From Streptomyces sp. NRRL F-5122 (GTDB lineage Bacteria; Actinomycetota; Actinomycetes; Streptomycetales; Streptomycetaceae), in NCBI RefSeq assembly GCF_001507435.1, contig NZ_LMWH01000266.1, forward strand, positions 62,001 to 126,000: a DNA stretch of 64,000 nucleotides, read 5' to 3'. Every line of letters begins with the position of its first letter. The first letter of the stretch is position 1. Below, piece after piece: positions 1 to 8,838 of this stretch. The notes below the pieces were generated by a model, which saw nothing but the letters and a program-made list of their open reading frames with translations, was not told where the DNA came from and did not search any database. The position numbers and the translations under genes are program-made.

Positions 1-38
1 ATCTAGTCCGCCGGCTCCGCACCGGCAGGCATTCGACA

Positions 39-74
39 CCCGTCCGAGCGGCGGTCCCACGCCGCTCGGACGGG
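39..74. terminator. Terminator-like hairpin at window start
   Basis: A perfect 14-bp stem (39-52 with 61-74) closes an 8-nt loop. There is no T-tract, as is usual for Streptomyces. It probably ends a gene lying upstream of the window. Nothing coding is seen in 1-153. Confidence 0.6.
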
Positions 75-153
75 CTCTCACGTCCATCGTCCGTGCCCGA
101 GCAGATCTGTTCACGGATCCGACCCTCACAGTGACGCGTGAAGGAGTGCACTC

Positions 154-1428
154 ATGGCTGCCCCCGTCGTCTCCTCGATCAGCCCCAACCAGGGGCCGAT
201 GCCCGGTGGGAACACCGTCACCCTGACCGGTACAGGCTTCAGCGGTGCGACTGCCGTCAGGTTCGGCGTCAACGCCGCCATCTCGTTCACAGTCTTCGGC
301 AGCACGAGGATCGTCGCGGTGGTCCCGGCCGGTGCCGGGGTGGTCAACGTCACCGTCACCACCAGCGAGGGCACCAGTGCCCAGACCGTCACCTACACCT
401 ATGTCGCCGCCCCCTCGCTGTCGAGCCTGTCGCCCGATCAGGGTCCGGTCTCGGGAGGCATCGTGGTGACGCTCACGGGAGCGAACCTGTCGAGCGCGAC
501 GGCCGTGCGCTTCGATGCGATCGCGGCGCTGTCGTTCACCGTCATCTCCGCCACCCAGATCTCCGCGGTCGCCCCCGCGCATGCGGCCGGATCCGCGGCG
601 GTCACGGTGACCACCGTGGGCGGCACCAGCAACTCCCTGACCTTCTCCTACGTCCTGGCGCCCTCGGTCACCGGCCTGACGCCCACTCGGGGCCCGGCCT
701 CGGGGGGAACCGTGGTGACCCTGACGGGAGCGAACCTGTCGGGTGCGACGGCCGTGCGTTTCGACGGGATCGCGGCGCCGACGTTCACCGTCGTCTCCGC
801 CACCGAGATCTCCGCGGTGACCCCGGCCCATACGGCCGGATCCGCGGCCGTCACGGTGACCACCCCTGGCGGCACCAGCAACCCCGAGAACCCCAGCATG
901 TACTTCTACTATGCCGCGGTGCCGTCGCTGATCTCCGTGACGCCGACGTCCGGAAACACGGCGGGAGGGACCGTGGTGACGATCACGGGCACCGGCCTGT
1001 CGGGTGCCACGGCCGTGGATTTCGACGGGACCGCGGCGACGTCGTTCACGGTCGATTCCTCCACTGTGCTGACCGCGGTGACTCCCGCCCATGCGGCCGG
1101 TGCCGCGGCGGTCACGGTGACCACGCCTGGCGGCACCGGCAACCCGCTCAACTACGAGTATTTCGACGCCCCCATGCTGAGTGCCGTGACCCCGACCCTG
1201 GGGCCCACCTACGCGGGAAACACCGTCACACTGACCGGAACGAGCCTGACGACCACCACCGACGTCCGGTTCGACGGCACTGCGGCGTCGTTCACCGTGT
1301 TGTCCCCCACCGAGGTCACGGCCGTCGCACCGGCGGGCCCCGCGGGGCCCGCGACGGTCACGGTCGTCACGACCGCCGGAGTCAGCAACGGACTGACCTA
1401 CACCCGGGTTGCAGGCCCCGGTATCTGA
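154..1428 (+). CDS. IPT/TIG-repeat protein (five repeats)
   Basis: This 424-residue protein is made almost entirely of five tandem IPT/TIG immunoglobulin-like domains, at about residues 4-84, 86-168, 170-255, 259-341 and 343-424. Each opens with an (S/T)P-x-x-G-x-x-x-GG-x-x-VT(L/I)TG motif and carries an AVRFDG-like turn. Such domains are protein- or carbohydrate-binding beta-sandwiches. The ATG has AAGGAG about 8 bases upstream. I see no signal peptide or membrane anchor, which is odd for a family often found on cell surfaces; export by another route or an intracellular scaffold role is possible. Repeats 2 to 4 are close to identical at DNA level, which suggests recent internal duplication. 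The next gene also encodes a repetitive structural protein. Function is unknown. Confidence 0.85.
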   Translation: MAAPVVSSISPNQGPMPGGNTVTLTGTGFSGATAVRFGVNAAISFTVFGSTRIVAVVPAGAGVVNVTVTTSEGTSAQTVTYTYVAAPSLSSLSPDQGPVSGGIVVTLTGANLSSATAVRFDAIAALSFTVISATQISAVAPAHAAGSAAVTVTTVGGTSNSLTFSYVLAPSVTGLTPTRGPASGGTVVTLTGANLSGATAVRFDGIAAPTFTVVSATEISAVTPAHTAGSAAVTVTTPGGTSNPENPSMYFYYAAVPSLISVTPTSGNTAGGTVVTITGTGLSGATAVDFDGTAATSFTVDSSTVLTAVTPAHAAGAAAVTVTTPGGTGNPLNYEYFDAPMLSAVTPTLGPTYAGNTVTLTGTSLTTTTDVRFDGTAASFTVLSPTEVTAVAPAGPAGPATVTVVTTAGVSNGLTYTRVAGPGI

Positions 1429-1634
1429 CGCCCCGTCGGACAACGATGCGGTGGGTGGCGGTACGGACTGCCACTCGTGTGACCTCGGTGCTCCTGCCGC
1501 TGCACGACGGACCTGCCATGAGAGGGATGATCAGGTTTTAGTCGTGTCATAACAACAATCTCCCTGGCATATGCGCTTTTCTCTTCACGTCCCCCTTGAT
1601 CGCAGACGCCCAGCGGAAGGCGTGGTGGTTCGAA

Positions 1635-3548
1635 ATGCGTAGGTCAGTCGGTACATCGCTTGTTCTGGGGGCGGTGAGTCTCGGCCTGACGTGTGAGTTG
1701 GCAGGCGCCGCAACGGCAGTCCAGGGGGTGACGGGTGCGGTGTGGACCGGGGCCGTCGCCCTCCACGCGGGAGGGAACGGGTCTTCGGAGCCGGTTCGCG
1801 GGACCGTCGAGGCCAGGTCCGGCTTGAGCGTCCGCGCCCTGCCGACGACCAACTCCGCCGAGTTGGGCAGGTACCCGAAGGACGCCCGGATCGGTATCCA
1901 GTGCCGGGCGCCCGGGGAGAGCGTCGGCGGCGACTCGACGTGGTACCGGCTTGCGAACCGCACGGGTTGGGTGGCTGCCCGCTACGTCAAGGTCTCGAGC
2001 CCCGTGCCGCCGTGCGGCGAGCCCGGTCCTCAGGGTGCGCAGGGGGCGCAGGGCGCGCAAGGTACCCAGGGGGCTACGGGGGCGACTGGAGCTCAGGGTA
2101 CGCAGGGCATGACGGGGGCGGCCGGGGCTCAGGGTACGCAGGGGACGCAGGGCATGACGGGGGCGACCGGAGCTCAGGGAACGCAGGGAACGCAGGGGAC
2201 GCAAGGGACGCAGGGGACGCAGGGCATGACGGGGGCGACCGGAGCTCAGGGGACGCAGGGAACGCAGGGGACGCAAGGGACGCAGGGGACGCAGGGCATG
2301 ACGGGGGCGGCCGGTACTCAAGGGGCCACCGGGGCCACCGGCCCTCAGGGGCAGATGGGTGTCGCCGGTCCGCAGGGCGGCACGGGGGCGACGGGTGCGC
2401 AAGGCGCTGCGGGCCCGCAGGGTGGGACCGGGGCGACGGGGGCCCAGGGTGACGCCGGCGCTCAAGGTGCGGCAGGCCCGCAGGGTGGGACCGGGGCAAC
2501 CGGTGCGCAGGGTGCTGCTGGTGCACAGGGCGAGACCGGTGCTCCGGGTACTCAGGGGGCCGCAGGTGCTCAAGGGGCAGCCGGTGCACAGGGCGGAACA
2601 GGAGCGCAGGGTGCTCCGGGCACTCAGGGTGCGACAGGCAGTCAAGGCGCGACAGGCAGTCAAGGCGCGACGGGCAGTCAAGGCGCGACGGGCGCTCAGG
2701 GTGCGACGGGTGCTCAAGGTGACACCGGGGCGGCGGGTGCTCAGGGTGCTGCTGGTCCGCAGGGCGGTACCGGCGCTCAGGGTGCGACTGGTGCTCAAGG
2801 CGATAACGGTGCTCAGGGTGCTGCTGGTCCGCAGGGCGGGATCGGTGTCCAGGGCACGCCTGGCACTCAGGGCGAGCCCGGCGTGCAGGGTGCTCAAGGC
2901 GCCACCGGTGCTCAGGGTGCTGTAGGCCCGCAGGGCGGGCTCGGTGCCCAGGGTGCGACCGGTGCTCAAGGCGACACCGGGGCGGCCGGTGCGCAGGGTG
3001 CTGTGGGTCCACAGGGCGAGACCGGAGCGGCAGGCACTCAGGGCACGCCTGGCGCTCAGGGCGAGCCCGGTGTGCCGGGTGCTCAAGGCGCCAACGGCGC
3101 TCAGGGTGTTGCCGGTCCGCAGGGTGAGATCGGTACCGCGGGCGTTCAGGGTCCAACCGGCGCTCAGGGTGCGACAGGCAGTCAAGGCGCGACGGGCGCT
3201 CAGGGTGCGACGGGTACTCAAGGTGAGACCGGGGCGACCGGTGCGCAGGGTGCAACCGGGTCCCAAGGGCCCTCTGGCGTCGAGCAGATCACTACCTTCG
3301 AGACGGAGGGGGAGCTGGGTCCGGGCCAGACGGGGAATCTGGTCGCTGTCTGTGGTCCGGGGCAGAAGCCGATTTCCGGTGCTTTCATCGCGGGCGTCGG
3401 GGCCGTGAGCCCCGACATCTTTGCCACAAAGAGCTATGCCAGCATGAGCCAGTCAGGCGTCGACAACAGCTGGACCGTCGAATTCCATAACGTTTCCACC
3501 ACTGAGACGTACGACAACTTTGTACGGGTCTACTGCGTGCCGTCCTAG
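1635..3548 (+). CDS. Secreted collagen-like Gly-X-Y repeat protein
   Basis: The product is 637 residues. It begins with a basic, then hydrophobic, segment typical of a Sec signal peptide. A small domain follows at about residues 50-120 that resembles a bacterial SH3 domain ([14 protein letters not shown], then [11 protein letters not shown]). Uninterrupted Gly-X-Y triplets run from about residue 128 to 548, dominated by GAQ, GTQ and GAT. The last 90 residues are a non-collagenous domain ending YCVPS. I chose the ATG at 1635 because it gives a clean signal peptide; an in-frame TTG at 1596 would only add a non-signal extension. Prokaryotic collagen-like proteins can form triple helices without hydroxyproline and are usually surface-exposed. 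A strong hairpin follows the stop. Confidence 0.85.
   Translation: MRRSVGTSLVLGAVSLGLTCELAGAATAVQGVTGAVWTGAVALHAGGNGSSEPVRGTVEARSGLSVRALPTTNSAELGRYPKDARIGIQCRAPGESVGGDSTWYRLANRTGWVAARYVKVSSPVPPCGEPGPQGAQGAQGAQGTQGATGATGAQGTQGMTGAAGAQGTQGTQGMTGATGAQGTQGTQGTQGTQGTQGMTGATGAQGTQGTQGTQGTQGTQGMTGAAGTQGATGATGPQGQMGVAGPQGGTGATGAQGAAGPQGGTGATGAQGDAGAQGAAGPQGGTGATGAQGAAGAQGETGAPGTQGAAGAQGAAGAQGGTGAQGAPGTQGATGSQGATGSQGATGSQGATGAQGATGAQGDTGAAGAQGAAGPQGGTGAQGATGAQGDNGAQGAAGPQGGIGVQGTPGTQGEPGVQGAQGATGAQGAVGPQGGLGAQGATGAQGDTGAAGAQGAVGPQGETGAAGTQGTPGAQGEPGVPGAQGANGAQGVAGPQGEIGTAGVQGPTGAQGATGSQGATGAQGATGTQGETGATGAQGATGSQGPSGVEQITTFETEGELGPGQTGNLVAVCGPGQKPISGAFIAGVGAVSPDIFATKSYASMSQSGVDNSWTVEFHNVSTTETYDNFVRVYCVPS
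2016..3278 (+). repeat. Collagen-type Gly-X-Y coding repeat tract
   Basis: About 140 consecutive 9-nt Gly-X-Y units lie inside the collagen-like gene. Near-identical blocks (for example the GTQ-rich blocks at about 2130-2230 and 2240-2310) recur, so unit number is likely to vary between strains by recombination or slippage. Reading frames also stay open in other frames and on the other strand here, purely from the periodicity. Confidence 0.8.
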
Positions 3549-3617
3549 CGCAGCGCCGTCCTGCCCGTGACCATGAGCCGTCCGTCCGGCGGTTCGGGAA
3601 TGGGCGGACAGGCGAGC

Positions 3618-3671
3618 GGGGCTCTGTTCCGGCAGCGGGTCGACCAGGACCCGCTGCCGGAACAGAGCCCC
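3618..3671. terminator. Long perfect-stem terminator hairpin
   Basis: A 24-bp perfect stem (3618-3641 with 3648-3671) has a 6-nt loop (GACCAG). It lies about 70 bases after the collagen-like gene. The length and perfection of the stem point to a strong factor-independent terminator of the T-tract-less Streptomyces type. Confidence 0.75.
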
Positions 3672-4028
3672 GTCGTCGTGCTCCCGGCCGGGAGCCGGAC
3701 GGTGCAAGACGAGCTCGGCAGCCGGGGCGCGGCCCGGACCATGAAGTGACTTCGGTGACAGGGGCGTTGAAGGGGGCCGACGGGGCGACGGCGTTGGCCG
3801 GCAACCCCTGAGGGGCCGTTGCCGCGGGACGGATGCAACGCCCGCCCCCGGGGCCGGGTGACCGGGTGTGCCGACACCCGCCGCGCCCGTCGTGGCGGGA
3901 CGACCGGCAATGATCTTGCTCTCACCCGCTTCCACAGGGCGTTCACGTCGTTGGTATGTACGGGGTGATCTGCTGTCCGTGGTCAACTCTCGCCCCATCC
4001 CCTTTGGACAGCGGGAGGAACTGACGTC
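3672..4028. other. Non-coding upstream region of the siderophore operon
   Basis: This holds the presumed promoter of the aminotransferase-led operon. A GGGAGG ribosome binding site is at 4013-4018. I looked for a DmdR/IdeR-type iron box (TTAGGTTAGGCTAACCTAA) and did not see a convincing one. No coding sequence is supported. Confidence 0.5.
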
Positions 4029-5486
4029 GTGACCGTGACGGAGACTGCGGTGGTGCCGGTGGAGGGCGAGCCGGAGGTGTACGCGGCAACGGACGGGGAG
4101 CGCGCGGCACAGGAGATGGGGGGAGTGCGCACGGCGCACGAGAGCATTCTGCGCCGTCAGTCGGCGCGTGAGTCCGCGGCACGCACCTATGCGCGCGCCC
4201 TCCCGATCGTGCCCGTGCGGGCACGCGGGCTCACCATCGAGGGCGCGGACGGCCGCCGTTATCTCGACTGCCTCTCCGGGGCGGGCACGCTGGCCCTAGG
4301 CCACAACCACCCGGTGGTCCTCGAGGCGATCCGCAAGGTTCTCGACTCGGGTGCCCCGTTGCACGTCTTGGACCTTGCCACCCCCGTCAAGGACGCTTTC
4401 ACCACCGAGCTGTTCCGGACCCTGCCGCCCGGGTTGGCCGACCGTGCGCGTGTGCAGTTCTGCGGTCCGGCGGGGACGGACGCCGTGGAGGCCGCCTTGA
4501 AGCTGGTGCGTGCCGCGACCGGCCGCAGCGGGATCCTGGCCTTCACCGGCGCCTACCACGGGATGACCGCCGGGGCTCTGGAGGTGTCCGGAGGCGCGGC
4601 CGACGTCCGGGTGGCCCGGCTGCCGTACCCGCAGGACTACCGTTGCCCGTTCGGGATCGGCGGCGAGACCGGCGCCGAACTGAGCGCCCGCTGGACCGAG
4701 TCACTCCTCGACGATGTCAAGTCGGGCGTGTCGCTGCCCGCCGGGATGATCCTGGAACCGGTCCAGGGCGAGGGCGGGGTCATCCCCGCGCCGGACCCCT
4801 GGATGCGCCGCATGCGCCGGATCACCGAGGCCCGGTCCATCCCGCTGATCGCGGACGAGGTGCAGACAGGCGTGGGCCGCACGGGGCGCTTCTGGGCCGT
4901 CGAGCACAGTGGTGTGGTGCCCGATGTCATGGTGCTCTCCAAGGCGATCGGCGGCAGCCTTCCGCTCGCCGTCGTGGTCTACCGCGACGACCTCGACGTC
5001 TGGCAACCCGGCACCCACGCAGGCACGTTCCGCGGCAATCAACTCGCCATGGCCGCCGGCACGGCGACCCTCGCCTACGTCCGCGAGAACGGCCTCGCCG
5101 AGCGTGCCGAAGCACTCGGCAGGCGCATGCTGGCCGGGCTCGCCCCCCTGGTGGACGAGTTCCCCTTCATCGGGGACGTCCGCGGCCGAGGGCTGATGAT
5201 CGGTATGGAGATCGTCGACGCCGAGGCCACGGCCGGCCCGATGTCCCAGGACGCGCCCACGGCCGACGTCCGACGGGCAGGGCCGCTCCCCGCCGCACCC
5301 GCACTCGCAGCCGCCGTCCAGCAGGAGTGCCTGCGGCGCGGTCTGATCGTGGAACTGGGCGGGCGGCACGGCAGTGTGGTGCGGCTGCTGCCGCCGCTGA
5401 CGATCACCGACGAACAGACGAGCGCGGTCCTGGACCGGCTGGCGGACGCGGTGGCCGTGGTGGCGCGGGGGACCGTCGAGTCCTGA
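4029..5486 (+). CDS. Diaminobutyrate--2-oxoglutarate aminotransferase-type class III aminotransferase
   Basis: This PLP enzyme of 485 residues likely makes L-2,4-diaminobutyrate from aspartate semialdehyde, as RhbA or Dat-type enzymes do in hydroxamate siderophore pathways. Class III features are clear: [13 protein letters not shown] near residue 145, the cofactor-binding [12 protein letters not shown] near 275, and the Schiff-base lysine in SKAIGG at about residue 305. The GTG start is supported by GGGAGG ten bases upstream. It leads an apparent operon with an IucA/IucC synthetase and a GNAT acyltransferase, which supports the siderophore role. Substrate is inferred from context; other omega-aminotransferase activities cannot be excluded. 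Confidence 0.85.
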   Translation: MTVTETAVVPVEGEPEVYAATDGERAAQEMGGVRTAHESILRRQSARESAARTYARALPIVPVRARGLTIEGADGRRYLDCLSGAGTLALGHNHPVVLEAIRKVLDSGAPLHVLDLATPVKDAFTTELFRTLPPGLADRARVQFCGPAGTDAVEAALKLVRAATGRSGILAFTGAYHGMTAGALEVSGGAADVRVARLPYPQDYRCPFGIGGETGAELSARWTESLLDDVKSGVSLPAGMILEPVQGEGGVIPAPDPWMRRMRRITEARSIPLIADEVQTGVGRTGRFWAVEHSGVVPDVMVLSKAIGGSLPLAVVVYRDDLDVWQPGTHAGTFRGNQLAMAAGTATLAYVRENGLAERAEALGRRMLAGLAPLVDEFPFIGDVRGRGLMIGMEIVDAEATAGPMSQDAPTADVRRAGPLPAAPALAAAVQQECLRRGLIVELGGRHGSVVRLLPPLTITDEQTSAVLDRLADAVAVVARGTVES

Positions 5487-5504
5487 GACCCGTGCCGCGC
5501 TTCC

Positions 5505-5530
5505 CGGACCGGGCTGCGTAGCCCGGTCCG
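5505..5530. terminator. Hairpin in the siderophore operon
   Basis: An 11-bp perfect stem (5505-5515 with 5520-5530) with a 4-nt loop lies in the 157-base gap between aminotransferase and synthetase. It could be a partial terminator or an mRNA-stability element that sets the ratio of the two products. Confidence 0.5.
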
Positions 5531-5643
5531 CCTCGCGTCCGATGCCGCAGAAGGAGGACCAGGCCCTGGACGCATGACCGCCCCCCACATCCGTATTGCA
5601 CGGCCCGTCGCCGCACGAGCCGGAGACCTCACGAGGAACGACC

Positions 5644-7584
5644 TTGAACGCCACCCCCACCCCCGAAGGCGGCTCCCGGACCCCCGAGCAGGATACCGGC
5701 GGAACACAGGCCACCGCGCTCGCGCCGAGGCCTCCCACGGTCCCCCGGCAGGAGGCGGCCCCGCCGGAGTCAGAGGCGGTGCGCGACGCCGATCTGCTGG
5801 ATCATCCCGATCCGCACCTGGCGGCCCAGGCCGCGACCGTGGAGAACCTGCTGCGCTGCTGGGTCCGCGAGCACGATCTCGCCGCTCCGGCAGACGGTGT
5901 GCTGCGGATCCCGCTCCCGGCCGGCGCGACGGCACTCCTCGTCCCCGTTCGGTACTGGTCCATGACGGGCTGGCACCGGTTCGGCCTGCCGCGGCTCGCC
6001 GGGACACCCGAGTGGGCCCCGCCCGCCGATGCCGTGACGGTGGCGACCCTGCTGGCCCGGGAGGCCGGCGCCGCCTGGCAGGCAGTCACCCCGGCCTCCG
6101 CATCGCCCCAGGCGTCCGGCTTCCCTCATGACCACGTCGCCGACCTGGTGGGCAGGGTGGCCGACTCCGTCCGCCGCACCACGACCTTCATCGCTGATCG
6201 GCGCGAGCGGCCCGTGGACGAGGCGGACCTCTTCCTCTCCGCCGAGCAGGCGCTGCTGCTGGGGCACCCTATGCACCCGACGGCCAAGAGCCGCGAGGGA
6301 CTCTCCGACGCCGAGGCCCGGCTCTACTCGCCCGAACTCAGGGGCCGCTTCCCACTGCACTGGCTGGCGGTCGCACCCTCCGTACTCGCGGCCGACTCGG
6401 CGTGGACGGAGGGCGGCCGGACCGTGCCGGCCGGCCTGCTCGCCCTGCGGCTCGCGGCTTCGGACCTCCCGCTCCCCGAGAACTTCACCGCTCTGCCCCT
6501 GCATCCATGGCAGGCGCGCGAGATCCGGCACCGCCCACAGGCCGCCGCCCTGCTGGAGGCAGGACTGATCCGCGATCTCGGCGCACACGGAGAGCCCTGG
6601 CGCCCCACCTCCTCCGTCCGCACCGTCCACCGCTCCGGCGTCCCGGCGATGCTGAAACTGTCGCTGGGCCTGCGCATCACCAACTCCCGTCGTGAGAACC
6701 TCCGCAAGGAACTCCACCGGGGCGCCGAGGTGCACCGACTGCTGCGCGGCGGCCTCGGCAGGGAATGGCGCTCCGTGCACCCCGGCTTCGACCTCGTCCG
6801 CGACCCGGCCTGGCTGGCCGTCGACGACGCGGACGGTATGCCCGTGGCCGGATTGGACGTGGTCATCCGGCACAACCCGTTCGGTCCGACGGACGACGCC
6901 TGCTGCCTCGCCGGCCTTGTCTCGCCCCGAGCCCGCGCCCTGCCCGAGCAGCAGCGACCCGGACCGGCCTCCCGGCTCGCCGAGACGGTGATCCGTCTCG
7001 CCGCACGCACCGGCCGTTCGCGCTCGGCCGTCGCCACCGAATGGTTCCTGCGTTACCTGGAACAGGTGGTGCGCCCGGTGCTCTGGCTGGACGGGCAGGC
7101 CGGCATCGCCGTGGAGGCGCACCAGCAGAACACCATCGTCCTCCTGGACCCCGAAGGCTGGCCCGTGGGCGGCCGCTACCGCGACAACCAGGGCTACTAC
7201 TTCCGCGAGTCCCGCCGCGCCGAACTCGAGGCACGGCTGCCCGGCATCGGTGGGCACAGCGACACCTTCGTCGCCGACGAGGTGGCCGACGAACGCTTCG
7301 CCTACTACCTGGGCATCAACAACGTCCTCGGTCTGATCGGCGCGTTCGGCTCCCAGGGCCTCGCCGACGAACGGCTGTTGCTCGCGGCCTTCCGTCGCTT
7401 CCTCGCCTCCGCAGCCGACGGCTCCGGACGGCTGCGCAGCTCCCTGCCGGCCCGTCTGCTCGAGTCACCCGTCCTGCGCTGCAAGGCCAATCTGCTGACC
7501 CGGCTGCACGGTCTGGACGAACTCGTCGGCCCGGTGGACACCCAGTCCGTCTATGTCACCGTCACCAACCCCCTTCATCCCTGA
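5644..7584 (+). CDS. IucA/IucC-family NRPS-independent siderophore synthetase
   Basis: The 646-residue protein belongs to the ATP-dependent IucA/IucC synthetases, which condense a carboxylate such as citrate or succinate with an amine or hydroxylamine. The nucleotide-binding motif [11 protein letters not shown] lies near residue 210. The central [15 protein letters not shown] segment and the later EAHQQNT motif are family hallmarks, and the C-terminal third matches the FhuF-like domain seen in this family. I chose TTG at 5644 because GAGGAA lies five bases upstream; the following stretch is Pro/Gly/Thr-rich. The aminotransferase before it and acyltransferase after it define a minimal siderophore operon. 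Subtype and final product cannot be told from sequence alone. Confidence 0.9.
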   Translation: MNATPTPEGGSRTPEQDTGGTQATALAPRPPTVPRQEAAPPESEAVRDADLLDHPDPHLAAQAATVENLLRCWVREHDLAAPADGVLRIPLPAGATALLVPVRYWSMTGWHRFGLPRLAGTPEWAPPADAVTVATLLAREAGAAWQAVTPASASPQASGFPHDHVADLVGRVADSVRRTTTFIADRRERPVDEADLFLSAEQALLLGHPMHPTAKSREGLSDAEARLYSPELRGRFPLHWLAVAPSVLAADSAWTEGGRTVPAGLLALRLAASDLPLPENFTALPLHPWQAREIRHRPQAAALLEAGLIRDLGAHGEPWRPTSSVRTVHRSGVPAMLKLSLGLRITNSRRENLRKELHRGAEVHRLLRGGLGREWRSVHPGFDLVRDPAWLAVDDADGMPVAGLDVVIRHNPFGPTDDACCLAGLVSPRARALPEQQRPGPASRLAETVIRLAARTGRSRSAVATEWFLRYLEQVVRPVLWLDGQAGIAVEAHQQNTIVLLDPEGWPVGGRYRDNQGYYFRESRRAELEARLPGIGGHSDTFVADEVADERFAYYLGINNVLGLIGAFGSQGLADERLLLAAFRRFLASAADGSGRLRSSLPARLLESPVLRCKANLLTRLHGLDELVGPVDTQSVYVTVTNPLHP

Positions 7585-7620
7585 ACGCCATCCGTCCCTT
7601 CTCCTGAGAGGAGCGTCGCC

Positions 7621-8562
7621 GTGTCCCCGATCGACGCGAACAGCGGCGCCGGCGCCGCCTCCGCCCCCGGCGCGGGGCCCGCCACCCGCCCGGGCTCCGG
7701 ATCCGGCGCCGACCGGCGTCTGCGCCCGAACCCCGGCTCGGACTGCGAGGACACCCTCGACCTCCGGCTGCCCGACCAGTTCATGGCCCTCGGCGTGGAT
7801 CGCGGGCCGAGCCGGAGCAGAGCGGCGGCTCCGACCGTGTTCGACGCGCGTGAGGCCCTGACCGACGCTTCCCACGGCCAGGCCGGCGCTCCTGACGGTC
7901 CGGCCGACCCTCCTGAGAGCCCGGCCGACGCGATCGCCGGATCTGTCGTACGACCGGGCATCGCACGTGGCGACGACCTCCTGGACGACGTGGCCGACTG
8001 GGGCGCGACGCCCACCCCTGTCGGTCTCTTCCACCTCGTCCCGGTGGATCCGAGCAGGGATCTTCCGCTGGTCGCACGCTGGATGAACGACCCCGCGGTG
8101 GCGGTGTTCTGGGACCTGGCGGGAGAGGTCTCGGTCACCGAGCGGCACCTGTGGGCCCAACTCGCCGGTGACGGCCGCAGCGTCCCGTGCCTCGGCGTGC
8201 TGGACGGCACCCCCATGAGCTACTGGGAGATCTATCGCGCGGACCTCGACCCCCTGGCCCGCCACTACCCGGCCCGTCCCCACGACACCGGGATCCACCT
8301 CCTCATCGGGGGTGTCGCCGACCGCGGGCGCGGTATCGGTTCCGCCCTCCTGCGCGCGGTCGCCGACCTCGTCCTCGACCGGCGTCCGTCGTGTTCACGT
8401 GTCGTCGCCGAACCCGACCTTCGCAACATCCCCTCCGTCGCCTCCTTCCTCAACGCCGGCTTCCGGTTCTCCGCCGAGGTCGACCTCCCCGAGAAGAGGG
8501 CCGCCCTGATGGTCCGGGACCGGGTCCTTCGCCGTGTGCTGCAGCATCATCACTCTCCGTAA
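7621..8562 (+). CDS. Siderophore-type GNAT N-acyltransferase (IucB/RhbD-like)
   Basis: This 313-residue protein has a low-complexity first 130 residues and a C-terminal GNAT domain of the type found in siderophore N-acyltransferases (IucB, RhbD, MbtK). The WMNDPAVAVFWDL stretch is typical of that subfamily. The acyl-CoA-binding turn is RGRGIGSALL, and the family end segment NAGFRFSAEVDLPEK follows. GTG at 7621 has GAGAGGAG eight bases upstream. It probably acylates the diamine or hydroxylamine used by the upstream synthetase. The long disordered N-terminus is unusual for the family and may be lineage-specific. Confidence 0.82.
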   Translation: MSPIDANSGAGAASAPGAGPATRPGSGSGADRRLRPNPGSDCEDTLDLRLPDQFMALGVDRGPSRSRAAAPTVFDAREALTDASHGQAGAPDGPADPPESPADAIAGSVVRPGIARGDDLLDDVADWGATPTPVGLFHLVPVDPSRDLPLVARWMNDPAVAVFWDLAGEVSVTERHLWAQLAGDGRSVPCLGVLDGTPMSYWEIYRADLDPLARHYPARPHDTGIHLLIGGVADRGRGIGSALLRAVADLVLDRRPSCSRVVAEPDLRNIPSVASFLNAGFRFSAEVDLPEKRAALMVRDRVLRRVLQHHHSP

Positions 8563-8573
8563 CGAAAGCCGTC

Positions 8574-8700
8574 CTGCCCCGGTTCCCGGTCTCCGGCACC
8601 GATTTCCGGCCCTCCGCTCCGGCTCCCGGCCCGAGGCCCCGGTTCCGGCCCCTCGCCCCGGTTCCCGTCCGTCCGCCCCGTTCCCGGTCGCGCGCGGCCC
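8574..8700. repeat. Degenerate CCGGTTCCCGG-type repeats
   Basis: The gap between the acyltransferase and dinG holds at least four imperfect copies of a 10-11-base unit of the form CCGGTTCCSG. They can fold on each other and may act as a terminator region or simply reflect low-complexity expansion. No gene is supported here. Confidence 0.45.
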
Positions 8701-8838
8701 TGTCCCACAAAGGAGTCCTGTGCCGCATCGTCCGCCGACCCGAGGGCCGTCCCGTTGCGCGACGCCAGGCGTGAGCCTCCGGTGGGCTGCGGGGACTCGT
8801 GCTCGTTTGTCAGTGCAGCGCCGTAGGGTGGTCGCGCT

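Noticed and set aside
1644..3266. Long minus-strand and alternate-frame open reading frames across the collagen-like gene
   Set aside because: The 9-nt repeat periodicity keeps every frame open. The sense frame has signal peptide, Gly-X-Y and C-terminal domain; the others are low-complexity Arg/Pro/Ser.
2016..3278. CRISPR-like repeat array
   Set aside because: Repeats are contiguous 9-nt codon triplets without unique spacers, inside a coding frame.
3672..4028. Iron box upstream of the siderophore operon
   Set aside because: No 19-mer close to the consensus on either strand by eye; the only strong match in the window is at 55190-55208.
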